From NCBI GenBank assembly GCA_016790575.1, contig JAEUOU010000005.1, positions 1 to 64,000 of the forward strand: 64,000 bases of DNA. Reading direction: 5' to 3'. Under the pieces are notes generated by a model. The model made no database searches and had not been told where the DNA came from. It saw only the letters and a list, made by a program, of their open reading frames with translations. Shown one piece after another: positions 1 to 8,712 of the stretch (positions are counted from its first letter, which is position 1; each line of letters starts with the position of its first letter). This DNA is from Burkholderiaceae bacterium (GTDB taxonomy: Bacteria; Pseudomonadota; Gammaproteobacteria; Burkholderiales; Burkholderiaceae_C). The position numbers and the translations under genes were made by a program.

Positions 1-685
1 CGTTGAAGATGCGTGCCGCGTTGCGTTCGCTGGCGCCGATCGCACCGTTGTGGTCCAGCAGCTGGCCCAGCTCTTCTACCGCGTTGCACACGTCGGCGCG
101 CAGCATGTTTTCGCCGTAGAACTGGTGGTACATCTGGCCCACCGGGCTCTTGAGGAACGCTACGCCGCCCGAGTGACCGGGGCAATGCCAGGAATACGAA
201 CCATCTTCTGCGTAATCCAGCAGCGCTTTGAAGAACGGCGGCTGGATGCCTTCAAGGTAGCTCTTGGCCTCGCGGATGATGTGGCGCGCCACGAACTCGG
301 GCGTGTCCTCGAACATGTGGATGAAGCCGTGCAGCTCGCGCAGGATGTCGTTGGGCAGGTGCCGGCTGGTCTTGGTTTCGCCGTAGATGTAGATCGGTAC
401 ATCGGTGTTCTTGCGCCGCACTTCGCCGATGAACTCGCGCAGGCTCAGCACCGCCGGGTCCAGCTCGGGGCCAGGCGTGAACTCCTCATCGTCGATCGAC
501 AGGATGAACGCACTGGCGCGCGATTGCTGCTGGGCGAACTGAGACAGGTCGCCATAGCTGGTGACGCCCAGCACCTCGAAGCCCTCTTTCTCGATCGCCT
601 CGGCCAGCGCGCGGATGCTCAGGCCCGAGGTGTTTTCGGAGCGATAGTCCTCGTCGATGATGACGATGGGGAAACGAAACTTCAT
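1..685 (-). CDS. Orn/Lys/Arg decarboxylase family protein, N-terminal part (cut by window edge)
   Basis: The minus-strand frame opens at the ATG at 685 and runs off the window start, giving about 228 residues. It starts with a wing-like domain (MKFRFPIVIIDEDYRSE) and reaches the start of the PLP fold with a SWHCPGHSGG stretch followed by YGENMLRADV, both typical of the large (about 750 residue) biodegradative arginine/lysine/ornithine decarboxylases. These PLP enzymes turn a basic amino acid into a polyamine or agmatine while consuming a cytoplasmic proton. The catalytic lysine and substrate-specificity residues lie outside the window, so the substrate cannot be assigned. The family call is strong because of the HCPGHSGG context. 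Confidence 0.88.
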   Translation of the reverse strand, partial: MKFRFPIVIIDEDYRSENTSGLSIRALAEAIEKEGFEVLGVTSYGDLSQFAQQQSRASAFILSIDDEEFTPGPELDPAVLSLREFIGEVRRKNTDVPIYIYGETKTSRHLPNDILRELHGFIHMFEDTPEFVARHIIREAKSYLEGIQPPFFKALLDYAEDGSYSWHCPGHSGGVAFLKSPVGQMYHQFYGENMLRADVCNAVEELGQLLDHNGAIGASERNAARIFN

Positions 686-826
686 GGCCAGACTCCGAAA
701 AGCCACCAGGCACCGGCCTGGCGGCAGACAAACAGGCGCGAAGTGTAAGGAATAGCGACGTCGGTTTCATTGCGTTGACGCGCAAACCGGCCAAAATGTG
801 GCAATTCACGGACAAAGGAGGACCCT

Positions 827-1252
827 ATGGCACATGCGACGCTCTGGTGGCTGGTGGCCGGAGGCGTAGTGGCACTGGAACTGGTCACCGGCACCTTCTA
901 CCTGCTGATGCTGGCGTTGGGACTTTGCGCTGGTGCGATCGCCGCCCATGCGGGGGCCTCGCTGAGTGTTCAACTGATTGTCGCTGCCGGGGTCGGGGTC
1001 AGTGCGGTTGTTGCCTGGCACCTTTACAAGCGAAAAGCCGGGGCCGGGATATCAGCCCGGACCTTGCGCAGTGTCAATCTCGACATCGGCGAGGTCGTGC
1101 AGATTGACGCTTGGGCGCCGGACGGCACCGCTACGGTCAAATACCGTGGCGCCAGCTGGACCGCCATCCACCGGCCAGGTGTGTCCCCCAGCCCCGGGCT
1201 GCACCGTGTGGCCGAACTGGTCGGCAACCGCCTGCTGGTGGAGCCCGAATAA
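827..1252 (+). CDS. NfeD-like membrane protein
   Basis: A 141-residue protein with two or three hydrophobic segments in residues 7-70, then a soluble C-terminal part of about 65 residues (GEVVQIDAWAPDGTATVKYRG...) that fits the OB-fold domain of short NfeD proteins. NfeD proteins pair with SPFH/stomatin proteins in the inner membrane, and the next gene encodes one, 62 bp downstream in the same direction. A strong Shine-Dalgarno (AAAGGAGGA) lies 5 bp before the ATG. The protease domain of long NfeD proteins is absent. The biochemical role of the pair is poorly defined; membrane quality control or microdomain organisation is the usual proposal. Confidence 0.85.
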   Translation: MAHATLWWLVAGGVVALELVTGTFYLLMLALGLCAGAIAAHAGASLSVQLIVAAGVGVSAVVAWHLYKRKAGAGISARTLRSVNLDIGEVVQIDAWAPDGTATVKYRGASWTAIHRPGVSPSPGLHRVAELVGNRLLVEPE

Positions 1253-1314
1253 CGCGCGCCCTGCCCCATTGCAAGTCGCGCTGCCACATTCTTCACCGAA
1301 ACCCGGAGACCCCC

Positions 1315-2232
1315 ATGGAAATAGCGATCGTCCTGTTTGTCATTGCCGTCATTTTTGTCACGCGGTCCGTGAAAGTCGTTCCCCAGCAGAACGCCTGGGT
1401 GGTCGAGCGCTTGGGCAAGTACCACACGTCACTCGCACCGGGTCTGAACTTCCTCGTGCCCTTCATCGACAAGGTCGCCTACCGGCACAGCCTCAAGGAA
1501 ATCCCGCTGGACGTGCCCAGCCAGGTCTGCATCACGCGGGACAACACCCAGTTGCAGGTCGACGGCATTCTCTATTTCCAGGTGACGGACCCGATGCGCG
1601 CCAGCTATGGGTCATCCAATTACATTGTGGCCGTCACGCAACTGGCGCAGACTTCACTGCGCAGTGTGATCGGTAAGCTGGAACTGGACAAAACCTTCGA
1701 GGAGCGTGACATCATCAACGCCCAGGTGGTGCAGGCCATTGACGAAGCCGCATTGAACTGGGGGGTCAAGGTACTGCGCTACGAAATCAAGGACCTGACG
1801 CCCCCGAAGGAGATCCTGCATGCCATGCAGGCGCAAATCACCGCAGAGCGGGAAAAGCGCGCCCTGATCGCCGCATCTGAAGGTCGCCGCCAGGAGCAGA
1901 TCAACATCGCCACCGGCGAGCGCGAGGCCTTCATCGCCCGCTCCGAGGGCGAAAAGCAGGCGGTCATCAACAAAGCCCAGGGCGAGGCGGAGTCCATCAA
2001 GGCCGTCGCCGATGCGACGGCCCAGGCCATCGAGCGCGTGGCTGCCGCCATTCGCCTGCCCGGCGGGGAGCAGGCGGTCCAACTCAAAGTGGCCGAAAAG
2101 GCGGTGGAAGCCTATGCCCGGGTTGCCGCCGATGCCACCACCACATTGATCGTGCCCGGCAACATGTCCGAAGTTTCCAGCCTTATCGGCTCTGCAATGA
2201 AAATGGTCCAGTCCACCCGCGTGGGCACCTGA
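1315..2232 (+). CDS. SPFH/band-7 (stomatin/QmcA-like) membrane protein
   Basis: A 305-residue protein with one N-terminal membrane segment (MEIAIVLFVIAVIFVT), then the SPFH domain (VPQQNAWVVERLGKYHTSL, GLNFLVPFIDKVAYR) and a long alpha-helical, Ala/Glu-rich coiled-coil region at residues 180-270 (AEREKRALIAASEGRRQEQ). This is the layout of QmcA/YbbK-type stomatins, which form large oligomeric rings at the inner membrane. I chose the ATG at 1315 because the membrane helix starts there; the open frame continues upstream over NfeD sequence but has no SPFH features. It is probably co-transcribed with the NfeD-like gene upstream. Function beyond membrane scaffolding is not shown by the sequence. 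Confidence 0.9.
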   Translation: MEIAIVLFVIAVIFVTRSVKVVPQQNAWVVERLGKYHTSLAPGLNFLVPFIDKVAYRHSLKEIPLDVPSQVCITRDNTQLQVDGILYFQVTDPMRASYGSSNYIVAVTQLAQTSLRSVIGKLELDKTFEERDIINAQVVQAIDEAALNWGVKVLRYEIKDLTPPKEILHAMQAQITAEREKRALIAASEGRRQEQINIATGEREAFIARSEGEKQAVINKAQGEAESIKAVADATAQAIERVAAAIRLPGGEQAVQLKVAEKAVEAYARVAADATTTLIVPGNMSEVSSLIGSAMKMVQSTRVGT

Positions 2233-2286
2233 CACCGCCCGCCTCGCAGGCACGGCCCAAGTCATCGACCAGCACGTCCAGCCTGC

Positions 2287-2292
2287 TACAAT
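2287..2292 (+). promoter_or_regulatory. -10 element of tRNA-Ser
   Basis: TACAAT lies 10 bp before the mature 5' end of tRNA-Ser. No good -35 match is visible in the GC-rich sequence upstream, so only the -10 is proposed. Confidence 0.45.
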
Positions 2293-2302
2293 GGCAGGCT
2301 CT

Positions 2303-2393
2303 GGAGCGGTGGATGAGTGGTTTAAGTCGCACGCCTGGAAAGCGTGTGTGGGTTAATAGCCCACCGCGGGTTCGAATCCCGCCTGCTCCGCCA
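2303..2393 (+). tRNA. tRNA-Ser(GGA)
   Basis: A 91-nt class II tRNA. The acceptor stem GGAGCGG pairs with CTGCTCC (one G-U), there is a long variable arm (GTGTGGGTTAATAGCCCACC region), a T-loop GGGTTCGAATCCC, and an encoded CCA at 2391-2393. The anticodon loop CTGGAAA gives anticodon GGA, reading UCC/UCU serine codons. Confidence 0.96.
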
Positions 2394-2401
2394 GAATGAA
2401 C

Positions 2402-2431
2402 AAAAAGGGCCCTGAAATCAGGGCCCTTTTT
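2402..2431. terminator. Rho-independent terminator, bidirectional
   Basis: A near-perfect palindrome, AAAAAGGGCCCTGA, a 2-nt centre, then TCAGGGCCCTTTTT, 8 bp after tRNA-Ser. The flanking A and T runs let it end the tRNA-Ser transcript and also transcripts coming from the minus-strand gene that ends at 2504. Confidence 0.9.
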
Positions 2432-2503
2432 GCTGCTTGTCGTTTCGTCCGCCCGAAATCGCCTGCGACTTCGAAGGCGGGCCCCGGCGACTGTCCCGTC
2501 CGC

Positions 2504-3700
2504 CTACTTGCGCGCCTCCTCCGGCCGGCGTGCCTTCACATAGGCATCGGTGGGCAGGTAGTTCTTGCCGTCCGCGTAGCGCCACTGCACCATCGTGCCC
2601 TTGCCGCCGCGCTGGTCCAGCTTGCCGACGTAGGCGCCCATGGTGGACTGCTGGTCGATGGCGCGAAACTCGGCCGGACCGAACGGGGTGCTGAATTTCA
2701 GGCCGCGCATCGCCGTCACGAGCTTTTCGTTGTCCGTGGTCTTCGCCTTCCGAATCGCTTCGAAGATCGCCTGCATGGTGGCATACCCCACCACGGAGCC
2801 CAGTTTGGGGTTCTCATTGAAGCGCTTGTAGTAGTTCGCGGCAAACGACGCATGCTCGCGCGTGTCGATCTGGTCCCAGGGGTAGCCGGTCACGATCCAG
2901 CCCTTGGGGGTTTCGTCCTTGAGTACATCCAGATACTCCGGCTCGCCCGACAACATGGACACCACCGGCACCCGCGGGAACACGCCGCGCTGGTTGCCCT
3001 CCCGAACCAGTTTGGCCAGATCGGCCGCGAACGTGACATTGAAGATCGCATCTGGCCGGTTCGCCATCACGGCCGTGAGGGCACTGCCCGCGTCGATCTT
3101 GCCCAGCGCCGGCCATTGCTCGGCGACGAATTCGACATCCGGCCGTTTGGCTTTGAGCAGTTCCTTGAAACTGGCCACCGCGCTCTGGCCATATTCGTAG
3201 TTCGGCGCAACGGTCGCCCAGCGTTTGGCCGGGAGCTTGGCCGCCTCTTCCACCAGCATGGCCGCCTGCATATAGGTGCTGGCCCGTAGCCGGAAGGTGT
3301 AGCGGTTGCCCTTGTCCCAGACGATGGCGTCGGTCAATGGCTCGCTGGCAACGAACAGCCGACGGTTCTTGGCCGCGTGGTCGGCCAGTGCCAAACCCAC
3401 ATTGGAAAGAAAACCGCCGGCGAGGACGTCGACTTTCTCCTTGGCGGTGAGTTCTACCGCGTGGCGCAAAGCCTCTTCCGGACGACCCGCATCGTCGCGC
3501 GCAATCACTTCAATCTTGCGGCCCAGCAAACCGCCGGCGGCATTGATCTCTTCAACGGCCAATTGCCAGCCCTGGCGGTACGGCTGGGTGAACTGAGGAA
3601 TGGTGGAGTAACTGTTGACCTCGCCGATCCGTATCGGAACACCCTGGGCCGATACGGCCAGGGCGGAAAAGGCCAGCGCACCAAAAACAATCGACTTCAT
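2504..3700 (-). CDS. ABC transporter periplasmic substrate-binding protein (branched-chain amino acid type)
   Basis: A 398-residue protein with a Sec signal peptide (MKSIVFGALAFSALAVSAQG) and then the type I periplasmic-binding fold of the LivK/HAAT family: IRIGEVNSYS, GWQLAVEEINAAGGLLGRKIEVI, DDAGRPEEALRHAVEL. It should bind a small amide, amino acid or aromatic acid in the periplasm for an ABC importer. No permease or ATPase gene is adjacent, so it is an orphan binding protein at this locus and its ligand cannot be assigned. It is divergent from the TauE gene. Confidence 0.88.
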   Translation of the reverse strand: MKSIVFGALAFSALAVSAQGVPIRIGEVNSYSTIPQFTQPYRQGWQLAVEEINAAGGLLGRKIEVIARDDAGRPEEALRHAVELTAKEKVDVLAGGFLSNVGLALADHAAKNRRLFVASEPLTDAIVWDKGNRYTFRLRASTYMQAAMLVEEAAKLPAKRWATVAPNYEYGQSAVASFKELLKAKRPDVEFVAEQWPALGKIDAGSALTAVMANRPDAIFNVTFAADLAKLVREGNQRGVFPRVPVVSMLSGEPEYLDVLKDETPKGWIVTGYPWDQIDTREHASFAANYYKRFNENPKLGSVVGYATMQAIFEAIRKAKTTDNEKLVTAMRGLKFSTPFGPAEFRAIDQQSTMGAYVGKLDQRGGKGTMVQWRYADGKNYLPTDAYVKARRPEEARK

Positions 3701-3882
3701 GGCATCTCCAAAAAACAGCTGCGTACTCTACCAGCCGCCGCAACAACCTTGTCGCACAGGTGACAACGCGGGTGACAGCACAGCGGTTGACCCTCAGGCA
3801 CCGGCCTCTTATTCAGCAAAGTAATATATCAAGAACTAAAAAATCGTTCGCATTGGCATAAAGACGACCTACAGTCGCGGCC

Positions 3883-4674
3883 ATGCATGACTTTGCTTTC
3901 GTTTTCGCCGGCTTTTTTGTCGGGCTTGTCGTCGGTGTCACCGGTGTCGGCGGCGGTTCGCTCATGACACCCATCCTGATTTTTTTCTTCGGCGTCAAAC
4001 CGTATCTGGCCGTGGGCACCGATCTGTTGTTTGCGGCCTTCACCAAGATGGGCGGCACGGTGAACCTGGCGCGCCAGCGCCTGGTTCCGTGGCGTGTGGT
4101 GGCCCACCTGTCGGCGGGCAGCATTCCGGCGGCGCTGCTGACGCTGGCGGTGCTGCATGTTGCCGGGCCCGCCGAGGTGGCGGTCCAGCGGGTCATGACC
4201 ACCACGCTGGGTGTGGCGCTGCTTCTGACGGCCGCCGCCACCCTGTACAAGGCGGTCCGCGGCCGCCAACTGCCGCGCACGCTCCCGGCCGGCCAGGAGG
4301 AACTGGCAACCCGTCCACGCCACTGGAGCTTGCCGCTGCTGTTCGGTGCTGCCATCGGCGTGCTGGTCACCCTGACCTCGGTCGGCGCCGGTGCGATCGG
4401 TGTCTCGGTGTTGCTGTTGCTGTATCCGCTGTTGCCCTTGCCCCGCATCGTGGGTGCCGACATTGCCTATGCCGTGCCGCTGACCCTGGTGGCCGGTCTC
4501 GGCCATGCGTCCCTCGGTTCGGTCGATTGGCCCCTGCTGGCCAAGCTGCTTGCCGGATCGCTCCCAGGCATCTGGCTGGGTTCGCACTTGGTAACGCGCG
4601 TCCCCGAACGGGCAATCCGTTCCGTGTTGTCGCTGCTGCTGGCCTGGGCGGGCATGAAGCTGGTGCTGATCTGA
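3883..4674 (+). CDS. TauE/SafE family anion exporter (probable sulfite exporter)
   Basis: A 263-residue polytopic membrane protein with about eight hydrophobic segments. It shows the TauE/SafE duplicated signature: GLVVGVTGVGGGSLMTPIL near the N-terminus and a second copy, GVLVTLTSVGAGAIGVSVL, near residue 165. The family moves sulfite, sulfoacetate or related anions across the inner membrane. It sits 21 bp before the sulfite reductase gene, so export of excess sulfite during sulfate assimilation is the likely job (inference from context). It heads the sulfur operon, and the 182-bp upstream region shared with the divergent binding-protein gene is AT-rich just before the ATG. Confidence 0.88.
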   Translation: MHDFAFVFAGFFVGLVVGVTGVGGGSLMTPILIFFFGVKPYLAVGTDLLFAAFTKMGGTVNLARQRLVPWRVVAHLSAGSIPAALLTLAVLHVAGPAEVAVQRVMTTTLGVALLLTAAATLYKAVRGRQLPRTLPAGQEELATRPRHWSLPLLFGAAIGVLVTLTSVGAGAIGVSVLLLLYPLLPLPRIVGADIAYAVPLTLVAGLGHASLGSVDWPLLAKLLAGSLPGIWLGSHLVTRVPERAIRSVLSLLLAWAGMKLVLI

Positions 4675-4695
4675 TTCCACTCCTTCGTTTTCCCC

Positions 4696-6507
4696 ATGTA
4701 TTCCTACACCGACTTCGACCGACAGTTCGTGAGGCTGCGCGCAGCCCAATACCGTGATCAGCTGGAACGCTGGCAGTCCGGCCAACTCAGCACTGACGAG
4801 TTCCGCCCGCTGCGCCTGCAAAACGGCTGGTATGTGCAGCGCTATGCACCGATGCTGCGGGTGGCCGTGCCCTACGGCGAGCTCTCCAGCGCCCAGCTGC
4901 GGGTGCTGGCCACGCTGGCCCGCGACTACGACCGCCCCAGCCCCGAGCTGCTGGCCGAGGCCCAGACCACGCAGGACCGCATCGACACCCGCGCGGGCAG
5001 CGCCCCGGCCGCGCGCCTGAAGAGCGGCTACGCCCACTTCACCACGCGCCAGAACGTCCAGTTCAACTGGATCCCGCTGGAGCGCAGCGCCGACGTGATG
5101 GACCTGCTGGCCAGTGTCCACCTGCACGGCATCCAGACCAGCGGCAACTGCATCCGCAACATCACCAGCGACGAGCGCGCCGGCATCGCGGTGGACGAAG
5201 TGGCCGATCCGCGCCCGTTCGCCGAAATCCTGCGCCAGTGGAGCACGCTGCACCCCGAGTTCGCTTTCCTGCCGCGCAAGTTCAAGATCGCCATCACCGG
5301 TGCCGCCGAAGACCGCGCCGCCACCGCCTGGCATGACGTCGGGCTGAACCTGGTGCGCAATGACGCGGGCGAACTGGGCTTTCGGGTGCTGGTGGGCGGT
5401 GGCATGGGCCGCACCCCGATCACCGGCACGGTGGTGCGCGAGTTCCTGCCATGGAACCAGATCATCAACTACCTGGAAGCCGTGGTGCGGGTCTACAACC
5501 GCTGGGGCCGGCGCGACAACCTGTACAAGGCGCGCATCAAGATCCTGGTCAAGGCCGAGGGCCCGCGCTACATCGACGAGGTCGAGGCGGAATACCAGGA
5601 CATCCTGCTGCGTGACGGCGGCCAGCACACCATTCCCGACCGCGAACTGGCCCGGGTTCAGGCCAGCTTTGTGCCGCCGGCGGTGGCCAGCGCCGCCTGT
5701 GCCGACGACAAGGTGGCGCGCATCCTGCGGGCGGCGGCCGAAGACGACGTCGAATTCGGCCGCTGGCTGCAGCAGAACGTGGCCCCCCACCGCAACCCCG
5801 ATCTGCGCGCCGTGACGCTGTCGTTCAAGCGCCTGGGCCAGGCGCCCGGTGACGCCACGGCGGATCAGCTGGACGCCGTGGCCGAGCTGGCCGACCGCTA
5901 CAGCGCCGGCGAGGCCCGTGTCACCCACGACCAGAATCTGCTGCTGCCCTGGGTGCGCTGCGACGCGTTGTCCGACCTGTGGCGCGACGCGCGCCGCCTG
6001 GGCCTGGCCCGCCCGAACATCCGGCTGCTGACCGACATGATCGCCTGCCCCGGCGGGGACTTCTGCGCGCTGGCCAATGCCCGCTCGCTGCCGCTGGCCG
6101 CCGCGATCACCGAGCGCTACCAGGACCTGGACGAGCTGCACGATCTGGGTGAGATCGATCTGCACATCAGCGGCTGCATCAACTCCTGCGGCCACCACCA
6201 CAGCGGCCACATCGGCATCCTGGGCGTGGACAAGGACGGGCGCGAGTGGTACCAGGTGACGCTGGGCGGCTCGGACGGCTCGGCGCTGTCGGGCCCCGCG
6301 GGCGCCGGCAAGGTGGTCGGCCCCTCGTTCTCGGCCGCCGAGGTGCCGGACGTGATCGAGGCGGTGCTCGACACCTACCGGGCCGAGCGGCGCGGGCGCG
6401 AGACCTTCATCGACACGCTGCGCCGCGTGGGGCTGGACCCCTTCAAGGCCGCCGCCAACGCCGCCCGGCACCCGGCCGACGAAGCCGAAGTGGCCGAACC
6501 GGTCTGA
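4696..6507 (+). CDS. cysI: Siroheme/[4Fe-4S] sulfite (nitrite/sulfite) reductase hemoprotein
   Basis: A 603-residue protein with the two-fold ferredoxin-like half repeats of nitrite/sulfite reductases. The cluster and siroheme cysteines are visible as C451 and C457 (CPGGDFC) and C494 and C498 (SGCINSCGHH). Basic siroheme-binding stretches (HFTTRQNVQFNWIP, GNCIRNITSDE) are present. It reduces sulfite to sulfide with six electrons. No cysJ flavoprotein lies nearby, whereas a ferredoxin and an FAD reductase close the same gene run, so ferredoxin is a reasonable donor (inference). The dedicated cys neighbours make sulfite a more likely substrate than nitrite. Confidence 0.9.
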   Translation: MYSYTDFDRQFVRLRAAQYRDQLERWQSGQLSTDEFRPLRLQNGWYVQRYAPMLRVAVPYGELSSAQLRVLATLARDYDRPSPELLAEAQTTQDRIDTRAGSAPAARLKSGYAHFTTRQNVQFNWIPLERSADVMDLLASVHLHGIQTSGNCIRNITSDERAGIAVDEVADPRPFAEILRQWSTLHPEFAFLPRKFKIAITGAAEDRAATAWHDVGLNLVRNDAGELGFRVLVGGGMGRTPITGTVVREFLPWNQIINYLEAVVRVYNRWGRRDNLYKARIKILVKAEGPRYIDEVEAEYQDILLRDGGQHTIPDRELARVQASFVPPAVASAACADDKVARILRAAAEDDVEFGRWLQQNVAPHRNPDLRAVTLSFKRLGQAPGDATADQLDAVAELADRYSAGEARVTHDQNLLLPWVRCDALSDLWRDARRLGLARPNIRLLTDMIACPGGDFCALANARSLPLAAAITERYQDLDELHDLGEIDLHISGCINSCGHHHSGHIGILGVDKDGREWYQVTLGGSDGSALSGPAGAGKVVGPSFSAAEVPDVIEAVLDTYRAERRGRETFIDTLRRVGLDPFKAAANAARHPADEAEVAEPV

Positions 6508-6534
6508 ACCGGGCTGGAAACCGACGAAATTGAT

Positions 6535-6918
6535 ATGAACTTAATAGCTAAAGAAGACCATTCCACGATGGGTAATGGCCAAAAAAGCCTTGAAATCGAC
6601 AACACGGTCGATCCGCGCACCCTGGACCTGCGCGGCATCGACTGCGTGGTGCTGCAATTTCCCAAATTCACGGACGGCCGCGCCTACAGCCAGGCGTTCC
6701 TGCTGCGCCGCCGGCTGGGCTTTGCCGGCGACATCCGCGCCACCGGCGACGTGCTGATCGACCAGCTGGTGCAGATGGCCCGCAGCGGCTTTTCCAGCGC
6801 AGTGTTGCGCGAGGGCGTGGACGCGGCGGCCGCGCAGCGCCAGTTCGAGCGCTTTGCCGCTTTCTACCAGGGCGACGCCGTCACCCCCGCCCCGCTGTTC
6901 GCCGTGGAGGCCGCATGA
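6535..6918 (+). CDS. DUF934 family protein, sulfur assimilation accessory
   Basis: A 127-residue protein. The conserved DUF934 part begins around residue 28 (RTLDLRGIDCVVLQFPKFTDGRAYSQAFLLRRRLGF), and the family is habitually found between cysI and cysH in proteobacteria. Its molecular role is not established; a helper of sulfite or APS reduction is usually assumed. The first 20 or so residues (LIAKEDHSTMGNGQK) are encoded by a copy of the dispersed repeat described here and look non-family. An internal in-frame ATG at 6568, inside the repeat, is an alternative start. The 3' end overlaps cysH by ATGA (6915-6918), suggesting translational coupling. Confidence 0.85.
   Translation: MNLIAKEDHSTMGNGQKSLEIDNTVDPRTLDLRGIDCVVLQFPKFTDGRAYSQAFLLRRRLGFAGDIRATGDVLIDQLVQMARSGFSSAVLREGVDAAAAQRQFERFAAFYQGDAVTPAPLFAVEAA
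6540..6590 (+). repeat. Dispersed 50-bp repeat, copy A (inside DUF934 gene start)
   Basis: Forward copy: TTAATAGC, then GACCATTCCACGATGGGTAA and TGGCCAAAAAA. It is nearly identical to copy B across the core GACCATTCCACG-N-TGGGTAATGGCCAAAAA. It is read as LIAKEDHSTMGNGQK in the DUF934 frame. Confidence 0.8.
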
Positions 6919-7706
6919 GCACAGACGCCCTGAGCGCCCTGCCGGGTGCGCCCGCGCAGGCGTCCGCCATCGGCCTGTACGCCCGCGCCACGGCGGGCTT
7001 TGACGACCGCGTGGCCGAAACCGTCGCGCTGCTGCGCCAGGCCGCCGCCACCGGCGCTGCCACGCAGGCCAGCAGCCTGGGCGCCGAAGACATGGTGATC
7101 ACCCACCTCATCAACACCCATGCGTTGCCGATCGGCGTGTTCGTGCTGGAAACCGGCGCGCTGCACGCCGAAACACTGGCGCTGCTGCAGCGCCTGCAGG
7201 CGCAGCAGGCGGCGCACCCGCACGCGCCGCTGACCGTCTACCGTCCGGTCGGGGAGGCGGTGGTGCAGTTCGTCGCCCGCGAAGGGGCCGACGCGATGTA
7301 CCGCAGCATCGAGCTGCGCAAGGCCTGCTGCGGCATCCGCAAGATGGAGCCGCTGGCGCGCGCCCTGGCCGGCAAGAGCGCCTGGATCACCGGGCTGCGG
7401 CGCGAACAGTCGGGCGCCCGCGCCGAGGTTCCGTTCATCGACGACAGCGACGTGCCCACCAAGGGCCTGCGCAAGTTCAACCCGCTGGCCGCCTGGAGCT
7501 GGGCCGACGTCTGGCACTACATCGCGCAGCACGGGGTGGACTTCAACCCGCTGCACGACCGCTTCATGCCCAGCATCGGCTGCGCGCCCTGCACCCGCGC
7601 CATCGCCGTGGGCGAGGACTTCCGCGCCGGCCGCTGGTGGTGGGAAGACGAAGCCGCCAAGGAATGCGGCCTGCACGTCAAGAAAACCGAAGGCACCCCC
7701 ACATGA
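6915..7706 (+). CDS. cysH: Adenylyl-sulfate (APS-type) reductase CysH
   Basis: A 263-residue protein of the PAPS/APS reductase family. It carries both cysteine pairs that bind the [4Fe-4S] cluster in APS-type enzymes: C138-C139 (KACCGIRK) and C223/C226 (IGCAPCTR). The PP-loop-derived substrate site is seen as SSLGAEDMVITH. Proteins with both pairs generally reduce APS directly to sulfite. The absence of an APS kinase (cysC) in this locus agrees. It overlaps DUF934 and cysD by 4-bp ATGA junctions, so translation of the three is probably coupled. Confidence 0.93.
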   Translation: MSTDALSALPGAPAQASAIGLYARATAGFDDRVAETVALLRQAAATGAATQASSLGAEDMVITHLINTHALPIGVFVLETGALHAETLALLQRLQAQQAAHPHAPLTVYRPVGEAVVQFVAREGADAMYRSIELRKACCGIRKMEPLARALAGKSAWITGLRREQSGARAEVPFIDDSDVPTKGLRKFNPLAAWSWADVWHYIAQHGVDFNPLHDRFMPSIGCAPCTRAIAVGEDFRAGRWWWEDEAAKECGLHVKKTEGTPT

Positions 7707-8659
7707 ACGCCCGTACCGACCACGACCTGCTGAAAAGCGCTGACATGACGAACGAACACCACCTGAGCAACGCCCACCTGGACGCCCTGGAAGAGGAGAC
7801 CATCTTCATCCTGCGCGAGGTGGCCGCGAGTTTCGAGCGCCCCGCCCTGCTGTTCTCGGGCGGCAAGGACTCGCTGGTGATGCTCAAGTGCGCCGAAAAG
7901 GCCTTTGGCGCGGGGCGCCTGCCCTACCCGCTGCTGATGATCGACACCGGCCACAACTTCCCTGAAGTGACCGATTTCCGCGACTCACGCGCCCAGGAAC
8001 TGCAGGCCGAGCTCATCGTGCGCAGTGTCGAAGACTCCATGGCGCGCGGCACGGTGCGCCTGGCGCACCCGGGCGAAAGCCGCAACGTGCACCAGTCGGT
8101 CACGCTGCTGGAAGCCATCGAGGAGTTCCGCTTCGACGCACTGATCGGTGGCGCCCGCCGCGACGAGGAAAAGGCCCGCGCCAAGGAACGCATCTTTTCG
8201 CACCGCGACAGCTTCGGCCAGTGGCAGCCCAAGGCCCAGCGGCCCGAGCTCTGGACCCTGTTCAACACCCGCCTGGCGCCCGGCGAGCACTTCCGTGTGT
8301 TCCCGATCAGCAACTGGACCGAGCTGGACGTCTGGCAGTACATCGAGCGCGAGCAGATCGGCCTGCCGTCGATCTACTACACCCACAAACGCGAAGTGGT
8401 GGACCGCCGCGGCCTGCTGGTGCCGGTGACCGAACTGACCCCGCCCAGGGACGGCGAAACGGTGCAGATCCGCGACGTGCGCTTTCGCACCGTGGGCGAC
8501 ATCACCTGCACCTGCCCGGTCGAGAGCCTGGCCGCCACGCCCGGCGACATCGTGATCGAAACGCTGGCGGCCGACGTCAGCGAACGCGGCGCCACCCGCA
8601 TGGACGACAAGACCAGCGACGCCTCGATGGAAAAGCGCAAGAAAGACGGCTATTTCTGA
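7703..8659 (+). CDS. cysD: Sulfate adenylyltransferase subunit 2 (CysD)
   Basis: A 318-residue ATP sulfurylase small subunit with the PP-loop SGGKDS at residues 52-57, then GHNFPEVTDFRD and the C-terminal RVTE-like KRKKDGYF end. With CysN it makes APS from ATP and sulfate, with GTP hydrolysis driving the reaction. The chosen ATG at 7703 overlaps the cysH stop (ATGA). An internal ATG at 7745 (MTNEHHLSNAHL) would also give a family-typical N-terminus, so the first 14 residues are uncertain. Confidence 0.95.
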   Translation: MNARTDHDLLKSADMTNEHHLSNAHLDALEEETIFILREVAASFERPALLFSGGKDSLVMLKCAEKAFGAGRLPYPLLMIDTGHNFPEVTDFRDSRAQELQAELIVRSVEDSMARGTVRLAHPGESRNVHQSVTLLEAIEEFRFDALIGGARRDEEKARAKERIFSHRDSFGQWQPKAQRPELWTLFNTRLAPGEHFRVFPISNWTELDVWQYIEREQIGLPSIYYTHKREVVDRRGLLVPVTELTPPRDGETVQIRDVRFRTVGDITCTCPVESLAATPGDIVIETLAADVSERGATRMDDKTSDASMEKRKKDGYF

Positions 8660-8712
8660 GCCGCTGCCCGCAGCCCGGCCTTTCTCGTGAACGCACCGAA
8701 CCGAACTTCGCC

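Noticed and set aside
3829-6471. An 880-codon open frame on the minus strand opposite the TauE and sulfite reductase genes
   Set aside because: It runs antisense across two clear family genes, is rich in Gln/Arg/His/Gly/Val/Ala without domains, and is a GC-rich shadow frame.
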